Below are positions 18,802 through 28,057 of a stretch of DNA of 64,000 bases, in pieces (position 1 is the stretch's first letter; each line of letters starts with the position of its first letter). A program made the translations under genes and the position numbers. The DNA is from Paenibacillus tundrae (GTDB taxonomy: Bacteria; Bacillota; Bacilli; Paenibacillales; Paenibacillaceae): positions 124,001 through 188,000 of the forward strand of contig NZ_JAUSTI010000010.1 of the NCBI RefSeq assembly GCF_030812775.1. The letters are read 5' to 3'. Under the pieces are notes generated by a model. The model saw only the letters and a program-made list of their open reading frames with translations, ran no database searches and was not told the DNA's origin.

Positions 18802-19485
18802 ATGAAGCCGAAACTATTATACATTGAAGATGAAGTTGAAATTGCGACATGGGTTAGAGCAGACTTGGAAGAACGTGATTATGAGGTAATCTGGCTTGGA
18901 AGTGGTGAGGGTGCAACAGAAGCGGCAAAAGGCTGTTCTCTAATTATTCTCGATGTTATGCTTCCGGGGCTAGATGGATTTACGGTAGGACAAAGGCTTA
19001 AAAAAGAACATCCTACTATTCCGATTGTGATGCTCTCGGCCAGAACGTCGATTGATGATAAGCTGCATGGGCTTGATTTTGCCGATGATTATGTCACGAA
19101 GCCTTTTCACCCGGATGAACTAGCCGCGAGAATTGAAGTCCAACTGCGAAAGGCTGGAACGAGTATTGCTGCGGATGAAGTTGTGAAACTGGACCATCTG
19201 TCCATCTATGAGAAGGATAACCGAATTGTGAATGAGCTTACGCAGGAAGAAGTCATTCTATCCGGGAAACAGTTTCATATCTTCGCGTATCTACTCCGAC
19301 ACATGGGCATGATTCGAACGAAGGAGCAGATTTACGAAGCTGTCTGGAATGAACCGTATCTAGATGGGGACAAAACGTTAATGGTACATATTCGTCATCT
19401 GCGTGAGAAATTGGAGCGTGATCCAGCGAATCCGACCATCATTCAGACGATCCGTGGTGTCGGTTACCGCGTGAAGAAGCCATGA
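18802..19485 (+). CDS. OmpR-family response regulator, antimicrobial-peptide-sensing type
   Basis: 227-residue response regulator: receiver (about 3-115) with phospho-acceptor in LIILDVMLPGLDG, and winged helix (about 130-225) ending VGYRVKKP. The receiver reads GLDFADDYVTKPF where relatives have GLD-x-GADDY, so one residue before the ADDY block is missing. Start chosen at ATG 18802, the first Met with family-like sequence; the ribosome site is weak (AAGAAGGG about 14 bases away). The kinase start overlaps its stop by 4 bases and an ABC exporter follows, as in LanR/K-LanFEG and CprRK-CprABC modules. Confidence 0.9.
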   Translation: MKPKLLYIEDEVEIATWVRADLEERDYEVIWLGSGEGATEAAKGCSLIILDVMLPGLDGFTVGQRLKKEHPTIPIVMLSARTSIDDKLHGLDFADDYVTKPFHPDELAARIEVQLRKAGTSIAADEVVKLDHLSIYEKDNRIVNELTQEEVILSGKQFHIFAYLLRHMGMIRTKEQIYEAVWNEPYLDGDKTLMVHIRHLREKLERDPANPTIIQTIRGVGYRVKKP

Positions 19486-21023
19486 CGTGGCGATTAGGCT
19501 CACGTAAGGTCAACAAGCAACAAGAGCAGAAGTCTGTGAAAAAGAAAAAGCTCCGTTTCGGACGTTCTTTAATGTCCCGGTATATGTTTCTTATTCTGGC
19601 AGCCGTGTTATTCGTGCCTGTTGTTCTTCCGATCATATCAATTGTTTACGTAGTTGTGGTAAACAGCGGCTATACCAAGGATGCACCGTATGGTGATGTT
19701 AATCATATTAGTAATCTCTGGTCTAAAGAAGCGATACAACTAGGCGAATCCACTTCAAATGAGATTGATCAACGGATGAAGCAATTACACAACAGGTACC
19801 CGAAGTCTTCCATGTATCGTGTGGATGAACGTGGGGATACGGTTTTTATGTTAGTAGGTGAGGGAGTAACGCTGTCAGAAGTGTCGTCGGGCAATGTGGT
19901 CATGAAGACGCTGAGATGGACGATGGATGACGAGAAGACCATCGTGACGCAAGTGCCAACGATGTGGGATGCGGCGAGTACGTTGCAATTTATGAAAGAA
20001 GCGACATATCGAGATCCGCTCACGGTGGTTTCTTTTATCGAAGGCGGCGATCAGGATAAGGGGAAGGGCTTCATGGTGATTGAGGTTCCTCGGTACTTGA
20101 TGCAAAAACAACAAAATAACTGGCCGATGGAGCTCCTGTACTTAGGGTTATTCATGGGCATCATCTTTCTGTTCTTCATTCTGATGTCGATTCTCTTCTT
20201 CGCCCGCATTCGCAAACGGTTAGTCCGTTTACAGACGGCAATGATGGCACCGGGGAAGGAAGGCATTCCGCTACCAGTCGATATCCGAAGAGAGGATGAG
20301 ATTGGTCATCTGGAAGAGTCATTCAATGATATGGTGCGTCAGCTTACGGACAGTCGGCAGCGGGAGAGAGAGGAAGAGCAGCTGCGTAAACGTCTCATTG
20401 CGGGACTTTCCCATGATCTTCGCACACCGCTGACGGTTATTCGAGGACATATGCATGCTCTGCACAAAGAGGAGCTAAGTCATAAGGGCAATAGTTCATT
20501 ACTGCGAATGGAAGCCAAGATGGAGGATCTTGGTGGACTTATCGACAACATGTTATCTTACAACCTGCTGACGAGTGGAAAGTATACGTTGAAGCTGGCG
20601 GAGAAGGATATGCTGCGAATCGTAAGAGAGGCGGCTGCGGCATGGTATCCCGTATGGGAAAAGGAGCAGTTCGATATCGACATCGATCTACCGGAGGAGC
20701 CTCTACTCTGGCAGGTGGATGAACAGGGCATGCGCCGTATCCTCGATAATTTGTTCCAGAACATTGTTCGTTATGCGGCAACCGGCAAATATATAGGCAT
20801 AACGACAGAACAGATTCAAGGGGTGACGGCAATACTCATTCACGACCACGGTCCAGGTATGTTGGAGGATATAGGTGCGAAGGGAACGGGGCTTGGTCTT
20901 TCCATTGTTGATCTGCTGGTTCGTGAGATGGGTCTTCGCAAGAAGGTGGAAAGTTCAGCCGAAGGGGTTCGAATCTATCTCTATAGCGGTGCAGGAATAA
21001 AAGGCGACAAGACTCATTTTTAA
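19482..21023 (+). CDS. Membrane sensor histidine kinase (SpaK/CprK-like context)
   Basis: 513 residues. A basic N-terminus, first membrane helix about 32-58, an extracytoplasmic loop of about 150 residues, second helix about 212-238, HAMP about 240-295, H-box AGLSHDLRTPLTVI near 310, N-box RRILDNLFQNIVRYA, and G-box GTGLGLSIVDLL. The N-box context and short ATPase domain are typical of the lantibiotic-sensing kinases. Its ATG overlaps the regulator stop. It probably senses a cationic peptide and induces the ABC genes; this is inferred from gene order. Confidence 0.88.
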   Translation: MTWRLGSRKVNKQQEQKSVKKKKLRFGRSLMSRYMFLILAAVLFVPVVLPIISIVYVVVVNSGYTKDAPYGDVNHISNLWSKEAIQLGESTSNEIDQRMKQLHNRYPKSSMYRVDERGDTVFMLVGEGVTLSEVSSGNVVMKTLRWTMDDEKTIVTQVPTMWDAASTLQFMKEATYRDPLTVVSFIEGGDQDKGKGFMVIEVPRYLMQKQQNNWPMELLYLGLFMGIIFLFFILMSILFFARIRKRLVRLQTAMMAPGKEGIPLPVDIRREDEIGHLEESFNDMVRQLTDSRQREREEEQLRKRLIAGLSHDLRTPLTVIRGHMHALHKEELSHKGNSSLLRMEAKMEDLGGLIDNMLSYNLLTSGKYTLKLAEKDMLRIVREAAAAWYPVWEKEQFDIDIDLPEEPLLWQVDEQGMRRILDNLFQNIVRYAATGKYIGITTEQIQGVTAILIHDHGPGMLEDIGAKGTGLGLSIVDLLVREMGLRKKVESSAEGVRIYLYSGAGIKGDKTHF

Positions 21024-21095
21024 ACTAAACTTAAACTTCAGATAACGTTGATCTTAACCTTGGCGGGTTACGATGTTATCCGAGGTGATTAAACA

Positions 21096-22010
21096 GTGAG
21101 TGATAACATTATTCAAACGGCTAATCTATGGAAAACATATCGGAATCGTGCAGCAGTACGTGAGCTTGACCTGAATATCAAAAAAGGGGATATCTACGGC
21201 TTCTTAGGCCCCAATGGTGCGGGCAAAACTACAACGATTCGTATGTTACTAGGCTTAATTAAGCCAACAAAAGGTGTTATTCGCATATTCGACCAAGATA
21301 TTCGGAAAGATCGGATGGACATTTTACGGCGTATAGGATCACTCGTCGAGTATCCTTCGTACTATGGTCATTTAAATGCAGTAGAGAATCTGGAAGCATT
21401 GCGTCGGATTATCAATGTACCGAAGTCCAGAATTGCGGAGGTGCTCTCGATTGTAGATCTGACCCGGGATGCCAAGCGTCCAGTCAAAGGCTATTCCTTG
21501 GGGATGAAGCAACGTCTAGGTATTGCGAGTGCTCTATTGGGTGAGCCTGAGTTGCTGATCCTGGATGAGCCTACGAATGGGCTTGACCCAGCCGGTATTC
21601 AGGAGATCCGCGAGCTGATCAAACGCATGCCACTGGAGCATGGTATCACGGTTCTTGTATCCAGCCACTTGCTCAGTGAAGTGGAGCAGATGGCGAGCCG
21701 AGTCGGTATTATTCGCGAGGGTAAGATGGTGCTACAGGATACAATCGCTAATCTGCATAGTCAAACGGGTAGCTCTATTCAATTAACGGTGTCCGAGCCA
21801 GAAGATGCGATTAAGATCGCTAGAGAGCAAGGGCAGTTCGGTCAACGACAAGGTTCCGTGCTGACATTCCCGTACATGGACAATAGCGCCATCGCACTAT
21901 TAGTCAGACGACTGGTTGAACAGGATCATGCCATCTATCGTGTGGAGGAACATCGCCAGTCGTTGGAACATCTGTTTATGCGGGTGATTGGTGAGGGGGC
22001 GACAGTATGA
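21096..22010 (+). CDS. ABC transporter ATP-binding protein, BcrA/LanF type
   Basis: 304-residue ATPase of the drug/bacitracin/lantibiotic export family. Walker A GPNGAGKTTT near residue 38, signature YSLGMKQRLG near 132, Walker B LLILDEPTNGLDPAG near 152, H-loop VSSHLLSEVEQ. A C-terminal accessory domain of about 80 residues follows. The GTG start has GAGG 10 bases upstream. Next gene overlaps by 4 bases. Confidence 0.93.
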   Translation: MSDNIIQTANLWKTYRNRAAVRELDLNIKKGDIYGFLGPNGAGKTTTIRMLLGLIKPTKGVIRIFDQDIRKDRMDILRRIGSLVEYPSYYGHLNAVENLEALRRIINVPKSRIAEVLSIVDLTRDAKRPVKGYSLGMKQRLGIASALLGEPELLILDEPTNGLDPAGIQEIRELIKRMPLEHGITVLVSSHLLSEVEQMASRVGIIREGKMVLQDTIANLHSQTGSSIQLTVSEPEDAIKIAREQGQFGQRQGSVLTFPYMDNSAIALLVRRLVEQDHAIYRVEEHRQSLEHLFMRVIGEGATV

Positions 22011-22717
22011 CGGGGCGTGCTTTATCATCGGACTGGCTTAAGATTCGAGGCAAGGGTATCTGGTTTCTTGTATTTCTAGCTCCAATTGGTCTTACGCTCA
22101 TGCAGGCGCTGAATTTTGGATTGCGATTGGATTATCTAAAGGGTATTTATGGTGGGAACCTATGGGAAGGGCTTCTAGAGAATGTGATTGTCTTTGTCCC
22201 GCTTGCGCTTATGTTAGGTGCAACCATCATCAGTTCTATGATGGCGAATGTGGAGCATGAACAGGGTTCGTGGAAGCAACTACTGGCATTACCTATATCA
22301 AGACCAGCAGTGTATTTAGCCAAGTTTATCATGACATGTGTGTTGCTTATTATTTCTTGTCTGCTGTTATCGGTTGGTATTGTCGGCCTGGGGCTGATCT
22401 TTGGGTTTGATGCAAGTGTAATTCCGTGGTTATCCGTTGTTAAATTGGGTATTCTGCCGCTGGCAGGTGCACTGCCTGTATTAGCGGTAGAATTATGGCT
22501 CACCATGGTTTCCAAGAATCAAGCGTTACCCGTAACGTTTGGTATTGTTCTTGCAGTAACAGGAATGTTTGCACTGACCATCTCACCACATTTTCCACTT
22601 GCTTGGTCGATGATGGCATGGAAAGGCTCCTGGATCTATCCCGTGTTGGGCATTGGTGTAGGTGTTGTAATTATGCTGATGGGCATGGTGCATTTCAGTC
22701 GGAAGGATGTGGCGTAG
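22007..22717 (+). CDS. ABC-2-type permease, LanE/LanG-like
   Basis: 236 residues, six predicted membrane helices. The pattern EHEQGSWKQLLALPISRPAVYLAKF after helix 2 is characteristic of lantibiotic immunity permeases. Its start overlaps the ATPase stop, and its stop abuts the next permease start. With the following paralogue it would form the membrane part of a heteromeric exporter. Confidence 0.88.
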   Translation: MTGRALSSDWLKIRGKGIWFLVFLAPIGLTLMQALNFGLRLDYLKGIYGGNLWEGLLENVIVFVPLALMLGATIISSMMANVEHEQGSWKQLLALPISRPAVYLAKFIMTCVLLIISCLLLSVGIVGLGLIFGFDASVIPWLSVVKLGILPLAGALPVLAVELWLTMVSKNQALPVTFGIVLAVTGMFALTISPHFPLAWSMMAWKGSWIYPVLGIGVGVVIMLMGMVHFSRKDVA

Positions 22718-23452
22718 ATGGGCTTTGCAACAACCTATTTCCGAATCCTATCTTCTGAACGGTTGAAAATGGGTAAATCACCCATCTGGCTTCTAATTCT
22801 GCTGAGCCCGTTAATCGCGCTGCTCATCGGTCTGCTGGCAACGCCTTCGGGGCAATGGAAAGTGCTTATGAATACGATGGTACTCCTGCACGGACTGCTG
22901 CTACTCCCGATTCTGACCGGTGTATTTACTTCCTTCGTCTGTCGATTCGAACATGCGGGCGGAGGGTGGAAGCAGATGTTGGTCCTGCCACTCACGCGTA
23001 CTGGTGTGTATGCTGCCAAACTTACGATTGTGCTGTTACTTCTTGCAGGTACACAAGTGTTGCTATTTGCCGCCATTATGTTAGCGGGTATGGTTCATGG
23101 CATTACTGAACCAATCCCTTGGGAGTTGATTGGGGGTAAGTTATCCCTTGGACTGTTCGCCTGTATACCACTGGCTGCGCTACAACTGCTGGTTTCCTTG
23201 ATCTGGAGTAGCTTCGCCGCACCACTAGCGTTGAACTTTGCTCTGACAGTACCCAATATTCTGATCGTGAACTCGGTGACATTTGGGCCATATTATCCCT
23301 GGGCACAGCCGGTCATCCTTATGGCACCGATGGAGGGTGGGGGATTTGGAGTTTACAACGTTCCGCTGGAAACGATGCTGACGGTTGTTGGTGGAAGTGC
23401 CGTTCTTTTTATTCTCGCAGGTATTCTCTATTTCAAGAAAAAAGAGATCTGA
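22718..23452 (+). CDS. ABC-2-type permease, LanE/LanG-like (second)
   Basis: 244 residues, six predicted membrane helices and a paralogue of the preceding gene: EHAGGGWKQMLVLPLTRTGVYAAKL sits at the same place as the related segment there. The ATG directly follows the previous stop. Three ABC genes behind a two-component system fit peptide-antibiotic resistance or immunity. No lanthipeptide gene is adjacent; the only one in the window is 34 kb away. Confidence 0.88.
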   Translation: MGFATTYFRILSSERLKMGKSPIWLLILLSPLIALLIGLLATPSGQWKVLMNTMVLLHGLLLLPILTGVFTSFVCRFEHAGGGWKQMLVLPLTRTGVYAAKLTIVLLLLAGTQVLLFAAIMLAGMVHGITEPIPWELIGGKLSLGLFACIPLAALQLLVSLIWSSFAAPLALNFALTVPNILIVNSVTFGPYYPWAQPVILMAPMEGGGFGVYNVPLETMLTVVGGSAVLFILAGILYFKKKEI

Positions 23453-23514
23453 TGGAGTGTGCTCTCTTGCTCCTTCTTGGTATATATAATGAAAAAAAAG
23501 CGATATCAATTCAA

Positions 23515-23575
23515 ATCCCCTTCAAGCACAGCATGCAGACATGATCTGCGTGATGCTTGAAGGGGATCTTTTTTT
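23515..23575 (+). terminator. Strong terminator after the peptide-ABC operon
   Basis: A 14-bp perfect stem (23515-23528 with 23554-23567) followed by CTTTTTTT. On the other strand an eight-T run lies a few bases beyond the stem, so it may also stop the convergent acetyltransferase transcript. Confidence 0.92.
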
Positions 23576-23599
23576 CATTTTATAGCACGAGTTTATTTT

Positions 23600-24175
23600 C
23601 TATCTTCTAATCCATCCGTCATGGATGGTGAGTTCCCGAATGACTTTGGCGGGTGCTCCGGCCACAAGGGTGTTATCAGGCACATCTTTGGTGACGGTGC
23701 TTCCGGCAGCAACCACGGCATTTTTACCAATGGTTACGCCAGGAAGAATGAGAGCCCCTGTTCCAATCCAGGCATTATCCTGAATTGTAATCCGCTGTGC
23801 CATTTCGCTCCCATCATCCAGAGAATCAATTCGGTGATATGCACTATCGAATATACTTGTGCGTGGCCCAATCATTACATTGTTACCAATGACAACCTCA
23901 ATATTGGCCGCTATTCCTACACCTGCGTTAATTAGCACATCGTCACCAATCGTTAGACGTGCTCCTTTGACGACCGTGAGCTGGGTTCCCCAAGGTTTCC
24001 CGATAATGTTAAGTCGTTTGCCTACCTGTAGTTCTCCCGATCTGTTTAAATACACTTTGCCTCTTATTCTCGGCAGTAATCCAAGTGTAGGTTGTATTTT
24101 TCCGAACACAGCCCATCCCCGCATCTTACCATACGCAATCTTCACCCTGTTCGGAAATACCATGTTGATTTTCAT
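23600..24175 (-). CDS. Left-handed beta-helix (hexapeptide) acyltransferase
   Basis: 191-residue acetyltransferase of the LacA/Maa/NodL family. From about residue 75 it has repeated hexapeptides such as LTIGDDVLINAGVG, VVIGNNVMIGPRTS and VTIGKNAVVAAGSTV, and the family ending DVPDNTLVAGAPAKVIREL. A His in SAYHRID is the likely catalytic base. The start is uncertain: ATG 24175 has a purine-rich stretch directly before it, and ATG 24163 would have better spacing. It lies just downstream of a broken membrane acyltransferase-3 gene on the same strand, so both may once have served O-acetylation of a surface glycan. Confidence 0.88.
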   Translation of the reverse strand: MKINMVFPNRVKIAYGKMRGWAVFGKIQPTLGLLPRIRGKVYLNRSGELQVGKRLNIIGKPWGTQLTVVKGARLTIGDDVLINAGVGIAANIEVVIGNNVMIGPRTSIFDSAYHRIDSLDDGSEMAQRITIQDNAWIGTGALILPGVTIGKNAVVAAGSTVTKDVPDNTLVAGAPAKVIRELTIHDGWIRR

Positions 24176-24262
24176 CCCTTCTGGAGGTTTATCAAAAAGT
24201 CTACTTTGGATTACGAAATATGCCTAATGGCATGATTGTCAGACCTAAATTGAATTCTAAGC

Positions 24263-24930
24263 TTAGGCAGGTACTTCTCCTGTTGTGCTGCGCTCCACCT
24301 GAACAGGAGTAGCACTTCGTCCCTTCCTAATCTGACCGACCACGTATTTTCCAACGCGAACGGGATTGAGTAAATACACAGGGATGATGGAGAAAGTGAG
24401 AGCGCCAAGGAACAGAACAGGAATCGTGAAATAACCTAATGATAAGGAAGCAGCTTGTAGCAACTGTGCCATCAGATGAAGATTGAACCAGTGAACAAGA
24501 TAGATCCCGAAGGAGTAATCACTGATGAGCAGTAAGCTTCGTGGAACGCGTTGAAGCCGGCTTGCGAATTGATATAGTCCGAAGAAGAAAAAGGTCGTGA
24601 GCAAGAGCATATCAATCCGTTTGGAATCAGAGACAGGAAGGACTTCGCTATGGTACAAGAATAAAGCGATATTAATGATGAATGAGACTGTAATTACAGT
24701 TAGGGGGTTCCATTGGCCGAGATGTCTTTTGAATAGGTGGAACAGTATGTAGAATTGAAAGATAATCACTACGAAGTATCCGTGGAATCCTGCTAGGAAG
24801 ATATGTTGGAACAGTACGCTAGGTAGGCTCGCGAAGCTCCGATTCTCGGCATCAATGTGAGTACGATGGCTAGACATGAGATACTTCGGAGAAAGTAAAT
24901 TTCAAATAATTTCTCTTTTTTCACTGACAT
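24263..24930 (-). pseudogene. Broken acyltransferase-3 (OafA/IcaC-like) gene: internal deletion and frameshift
   Basis: Membrane O-acyltransferase remnant. From ATG 24930, with AAGGATG 6-12 bases upstream, the frame reads MSVKKEKLFEIYFLRSISCLAIVL, the family's N-terminal signature. It then goes out of register. The rest of the family (FHGYFVVIIFQFY, SDYSFGIYLVHWFN and the C-terminal helices) continues in another frame from about 24870 down to 24263. The middle helices normally found between these blocks are missing (from memory of family length, roughly 90 residues). The 204-codon open frame starting at 24877 is therefore only the C-terminal piece. Confidence 0.8.
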
Positions 24931-25255
24931 ATGCACATCCTTTTTTTGTATCCATTATAACTTGTTTGATACAAAATGTATCGTTAATTTTGTATAAGTT
25001 TGGAACAATCTTTTCTTGAGCAATGAACGTCTGTATATAAAATGATACTGCATTGAATGAGTTTCCATTTTTTACAGAGAGAGATTTTGAGAATTTAAGA
25101 CGAGATATTAATTCAAAAAATACTGGAATCTGTTAAAATATAAAAAGTTGTTTCTAGTCGTGTTCACATGGTTATTCGAGGGTAAGCCTAGTTATAACCA
25201 AATTGTTGTTAGTCGTTGTTATAAGAAGCTTTAGCTAAGAAAAGAGGGGTAAGCC
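24931..25255. other. AT-rich divergent intergenic region with a palindrome
   Basis: On the minus strand a TATAAT (24954-24959) precedes the broken acyltransferase. GATACA-AAA-TGTATC at 24968-24982 is a perfect 6-3-6 palindrome overlapping its likely -35 region and could be an operator. Towards the kinase gene the DNA is very AT-rich; AGAGGGG at 25242-25248 is that gene's ribosome site. No gene is seen. Confidence 0.45.
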
Positions 25256-27964
25256 TTGGGAATGAATAAAACGGAAACCCTAAAACGAATTATTTCTGAG
25301 GGAAGTTCACACCAATCCTTGTTTTTTAACCACCCGGATGCCATCTATGTTATGGATATCCATGGAAACTATATTGATGCTAATCCCTCTGTTGAGCGGA
25401 TTTCAGGGCACACACTTGAAGACTTAATTCGGATGAACCGGGAACATCTCTGTCCACCGGATAGCGAGAAATCACGTCAAAAATGTATTGATGAAGTGGT
25501 GGCTGGACATTCAGTCAGTAACTCTCTCAAGTTCTATCATAGAGATGGCTCACTGAGACAGGCGAATATTACCTATGTGCCGATCACGGCAGAAGGGGAA
25601 GTCGTGGGCATATATGGCATTGCCAAGGATGTGACCGAGATTATTGAAGTGGAGCGTAAGCTTCAAGAGACACAAGAAAAGTATCAGATTCTGGCTGAAC
25701 ATGCACAGGATCTTATCACGAAATGTTCGCTAGATGGAGAGTTGTTGTATGTGTCTCCCTCGGTGTATCCTTTGCTGGGTTATCGACCAGAAGAGGTGAC
25801 GGGTAAGTCCTTCAAAGACTACTGTTATCCAGGTGATTACCCTGATCCATTAGATGTATCCGTAATCGGCAATGGATGTAAGATGCGTGTTATGCATAAA
25901 AATGGGCACTACATCTGGATGGAAACGTTGGCGAAGCCTGTATCAGGCAGAGAAGGTGAAGATACGCAGGTTGTGAGTATCAGCCGAGATATCACACAGC
26001 ATAAGGATGCAGATCGACGCTTAAGAGAGAGTCGTCAGCGGTACAAATCATTATTTGAGCATACCCCGGCGGCTGTATATTCGCTGGATCTGGAAGGTAG
26101 ATATAGTTCGGTTAACCGTAATCTTGTTCAATTACTCAATATTCCGCGTAGTGAATTGATTGGGCGCTCCTTTCTGAACAATCTAGATAAAAGTGAAGTG
26201 CAGAGTGGTAAGACCTACTTTGAACAAGTAAAGCAGGGGAAACCACAGCACTATGAGACCTGTGTCGTAAATGCTAGGGGCAGGAAGATTGATGTATCAA
26301 TCATGAATGTGCCTATTATTGTGGATCAGGAATTGGTCGGAGTATACGGTATATTATCTGACATTACAGAGCGGAAGGATTATACGGAACGAATTCAAGA
26401 GCTCAGCAAGCAGCATACGCTGATTCTGAATTCGGTTACCGAAGGTATCTATGGTCTAGATGCAGACGGGATTACAATGTTCATGAATCCCGCAGCAGCA
26501 TCCATGTTCGGTTATGAAGTCAAGGAGCTTGTGGGTAAAAGCTCGCACCCGATCATGCACCATTCTCGTGCAGATGGAAGTTATTTCCCGGTAGAAGAGT
26601 GTCCTATCCATATGACTGTAATGGATGGACAGAGGCGCTTGATCAAAGAGGATGTGTTCTGGCGTAAGGATGGCAGTAGTTTCTTGGTGGAATACCAGGT
26701 GACGCCGATTATAGATCAAGGTCAAATTCAAGGAGCTGTTGTTGTATTCAACGATGTCACTGGTGAACGTGAAATTGTACGTGCCAAGGAGACAGCTGAA
26801 TTAGCGGCGCAGGCTAAGTCTGAATTCCTCTCTATGGTGAGCCATGAGATTCGTACACCGATGAACGGGATCGTTGGTATGACAGAGCTTCTCATCGGAA
26901 CAGATCTGTCTGAGGAACAACGTGAGTATGCCCAGATTATTCAAGAGAGCGGCGACGCATTGCTGAATATTCTTAATGATATATTGGATTTCAGTAAGCT
27001 GGAATCGGGCAAGATGGCGCTAGCCTACGAACCTTTCTCGCTACGCAAAATGTTAGAACAGGTGGCGGAGCTGTTCAAGTCTCGAGCCGATGAGAAGCAA
27101 CTGAAAATCAGATATCGCCTCAATCCTAGCATCCCGGAATTCATGGTTGGTGATGCGATGCGGATTAGACAGATTCTCGTGAACCTTGTTAGTAATGCAC
27201 TCAAGTTCACGGATCAGGGAAGTATTGATGTCACGGTAGACATTATTAAGGGTCGCAGACCTGAATCCAGCGTGCTTGATTTTGCTGTAAAGGATACAGG
27301 TATCGGTATTCCGGCAGATAAGCTGGATCAGTTGTTCCAGTCGTTCTCCCAATTGCATCCGGTCATTAACCGGAAGTATGGAGGTACGGGGCTTGGACTC
27401 GTTATCTCGAAACGCCTTGTCGAGATTATGGGTGGTAGCATCAGTGTAGAGAGTGAGGAAGCAGAAGGTTCCACATTCCGGTTCGCCGTCCCTGCTACAA
27501 GTATCGATGTACCGCAAGAGGAAGCTGCCCGACAATTCTCACATGATCGTACACGTCAAGGTGATAAGATACCGATCAGTATACTGGTTGCTGAGGATCA
27601 TCCGGTGAATCGGAAGATTCTAACTGAATATCTAGAGAAGCTTGGATACACACCGGATGTATGTACCAATGGTGTTGAAGCGATCGAGGCTATATCTCAG
27701 AAAACTTACGATATTGTACTCATGGACATTCAAATGCCTGTTATGGATGGGCTTAAGGCGACAGACCTTGTACACCGATTGATTCCACAAGATCGCATTC
27801 CAACGATTATTGCGGTCACGGGCAATTCGAAACGGGAGGATAAGGAGGCTTGCCTAGAGATGGGTATGCGCGACTTCATCAGCAAGCCCGTTATGCTTAG
27901 TGAGTTGAAAAGGGTGCTCCAGCAATGGGGGCCGGCCGATCAGCCGCAGCTTGCACCTAATTAA
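25256..27964 (+). CDS. Four-PAS hybrid sensor histidine kinase/response regulator
   Basis: 902-residue soluble hybrid kinase with no membrane helix. Four PAS/PAC modules lie at about 20-140, 145-255, 262-375 and 385-505, then HisKA with SMVSHEIRTPMNGIVGMTELL near 525, a HATPase domain (N-box LVSNALKFTD, G-box GGTGLGLVISKRLVEIMGG) to about 745, and a C-terminal receiver (about 775-895) with acidic pair AEDHPVNR, phospho-acceptor in DIVLMDIQMPVMDG and Lys in FISKPV. The TTG start is preferred because AGAGGGG lies 7 bases before it; ATG 25262 is the alternative. There is no partner regulator next door, so it probably signals through a phosphorelay. Confidence 0.93.
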   Translation: MGMNKTETLKRIISEGSSHQSLFFNHPDAIYVMDIHGNYIDANPSVERISGHTLEDLIRMNREHLCPPDSEKSRQKCIDEVVAGHSVSNSLKFYHRDGSLRQANITYVPITAEGEVVGIYGIAKDVTEIIEVERKLQETQEKYQILAEHAQDLITKCSLDGELLYVSPSVYPLLGYRPEEVTGKSFKDYCYPGDYPDPLDVSVIGNGCKMRVMHKNGHYIWMETLAKPVSGREGEDTQVVSISRDITQHKDADRRLRESRQRYKSLFEHTPAAVYSLDLEGRYSSVNRNLVQLLNIPRSELIGRSFLNNLDKSEVQSGKTYFEQVKQGKPQHYETCVVNARGRKIDVSIMNVPIIVDQELVGVYGILSDITERKDYTERIQELSKQHTLILNSVTEGIYGLDADGITMFMNPAAASMFGYEVKELVGKSSHPIMHHSRADGSYFPVEECPIHMTVMDGQRRLIKEDVFWRKDGSSFLVEYQVTPIIDQGQIQGAVVVFNDVTGEREIVRAKETAELAAQAKSEFLSMVSHEIRTPMNGIVGMTELLIGTDLSEEQREYAQIIQESGDALLNILNDILDFSKLESGKMALAYEPFSLRKMLEQVAELFKSRADEKQLKIRYRLNPSIPEFMVGDAMRIRQILVNLVSNALKFTDQGSIDVTVDIIKGRRPESSVLDFAVKDTGIGIPADKLDQLFQSFSQLHPVINRKYGGTGLGLVISKRLVEIMGGSISVESEEAEGSTFRFAVPATSIDVPQEEAARQFSHDRTRQGDKIPISILVAEDHPVNRKILTEYLEKLGYTPDVCTNGVEAIEAISQKTYDIVLMDIQMPVMDGLKATDLVHRLIPQDRIPTIIAVTGNSKREDKEACLEMGMRDFISKPVMLSELKRVLQQWGPADQPQLAPN

Positions 27965-27991
27965 TTGAGATCAATAGATATGTATGCAAAT

Positions 27992-28038
27992 AAAGACGCC
28001 AGTAATCATCCCTCTCGGGAATGGTCACTGGCGTCTTT
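27992..28038. terminator. Bidirectional terminator between kinase and ldh
   Basis: A perfect 12-bp stem, AAAGACGCCAGT at 27992-28003 with ACTGGCGTCTTT at 28027-28038, lies between two convergent genes. Confidence 0.8.
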
Positions 28039-28057
28039 GAGTTCGTTATACACCAAG

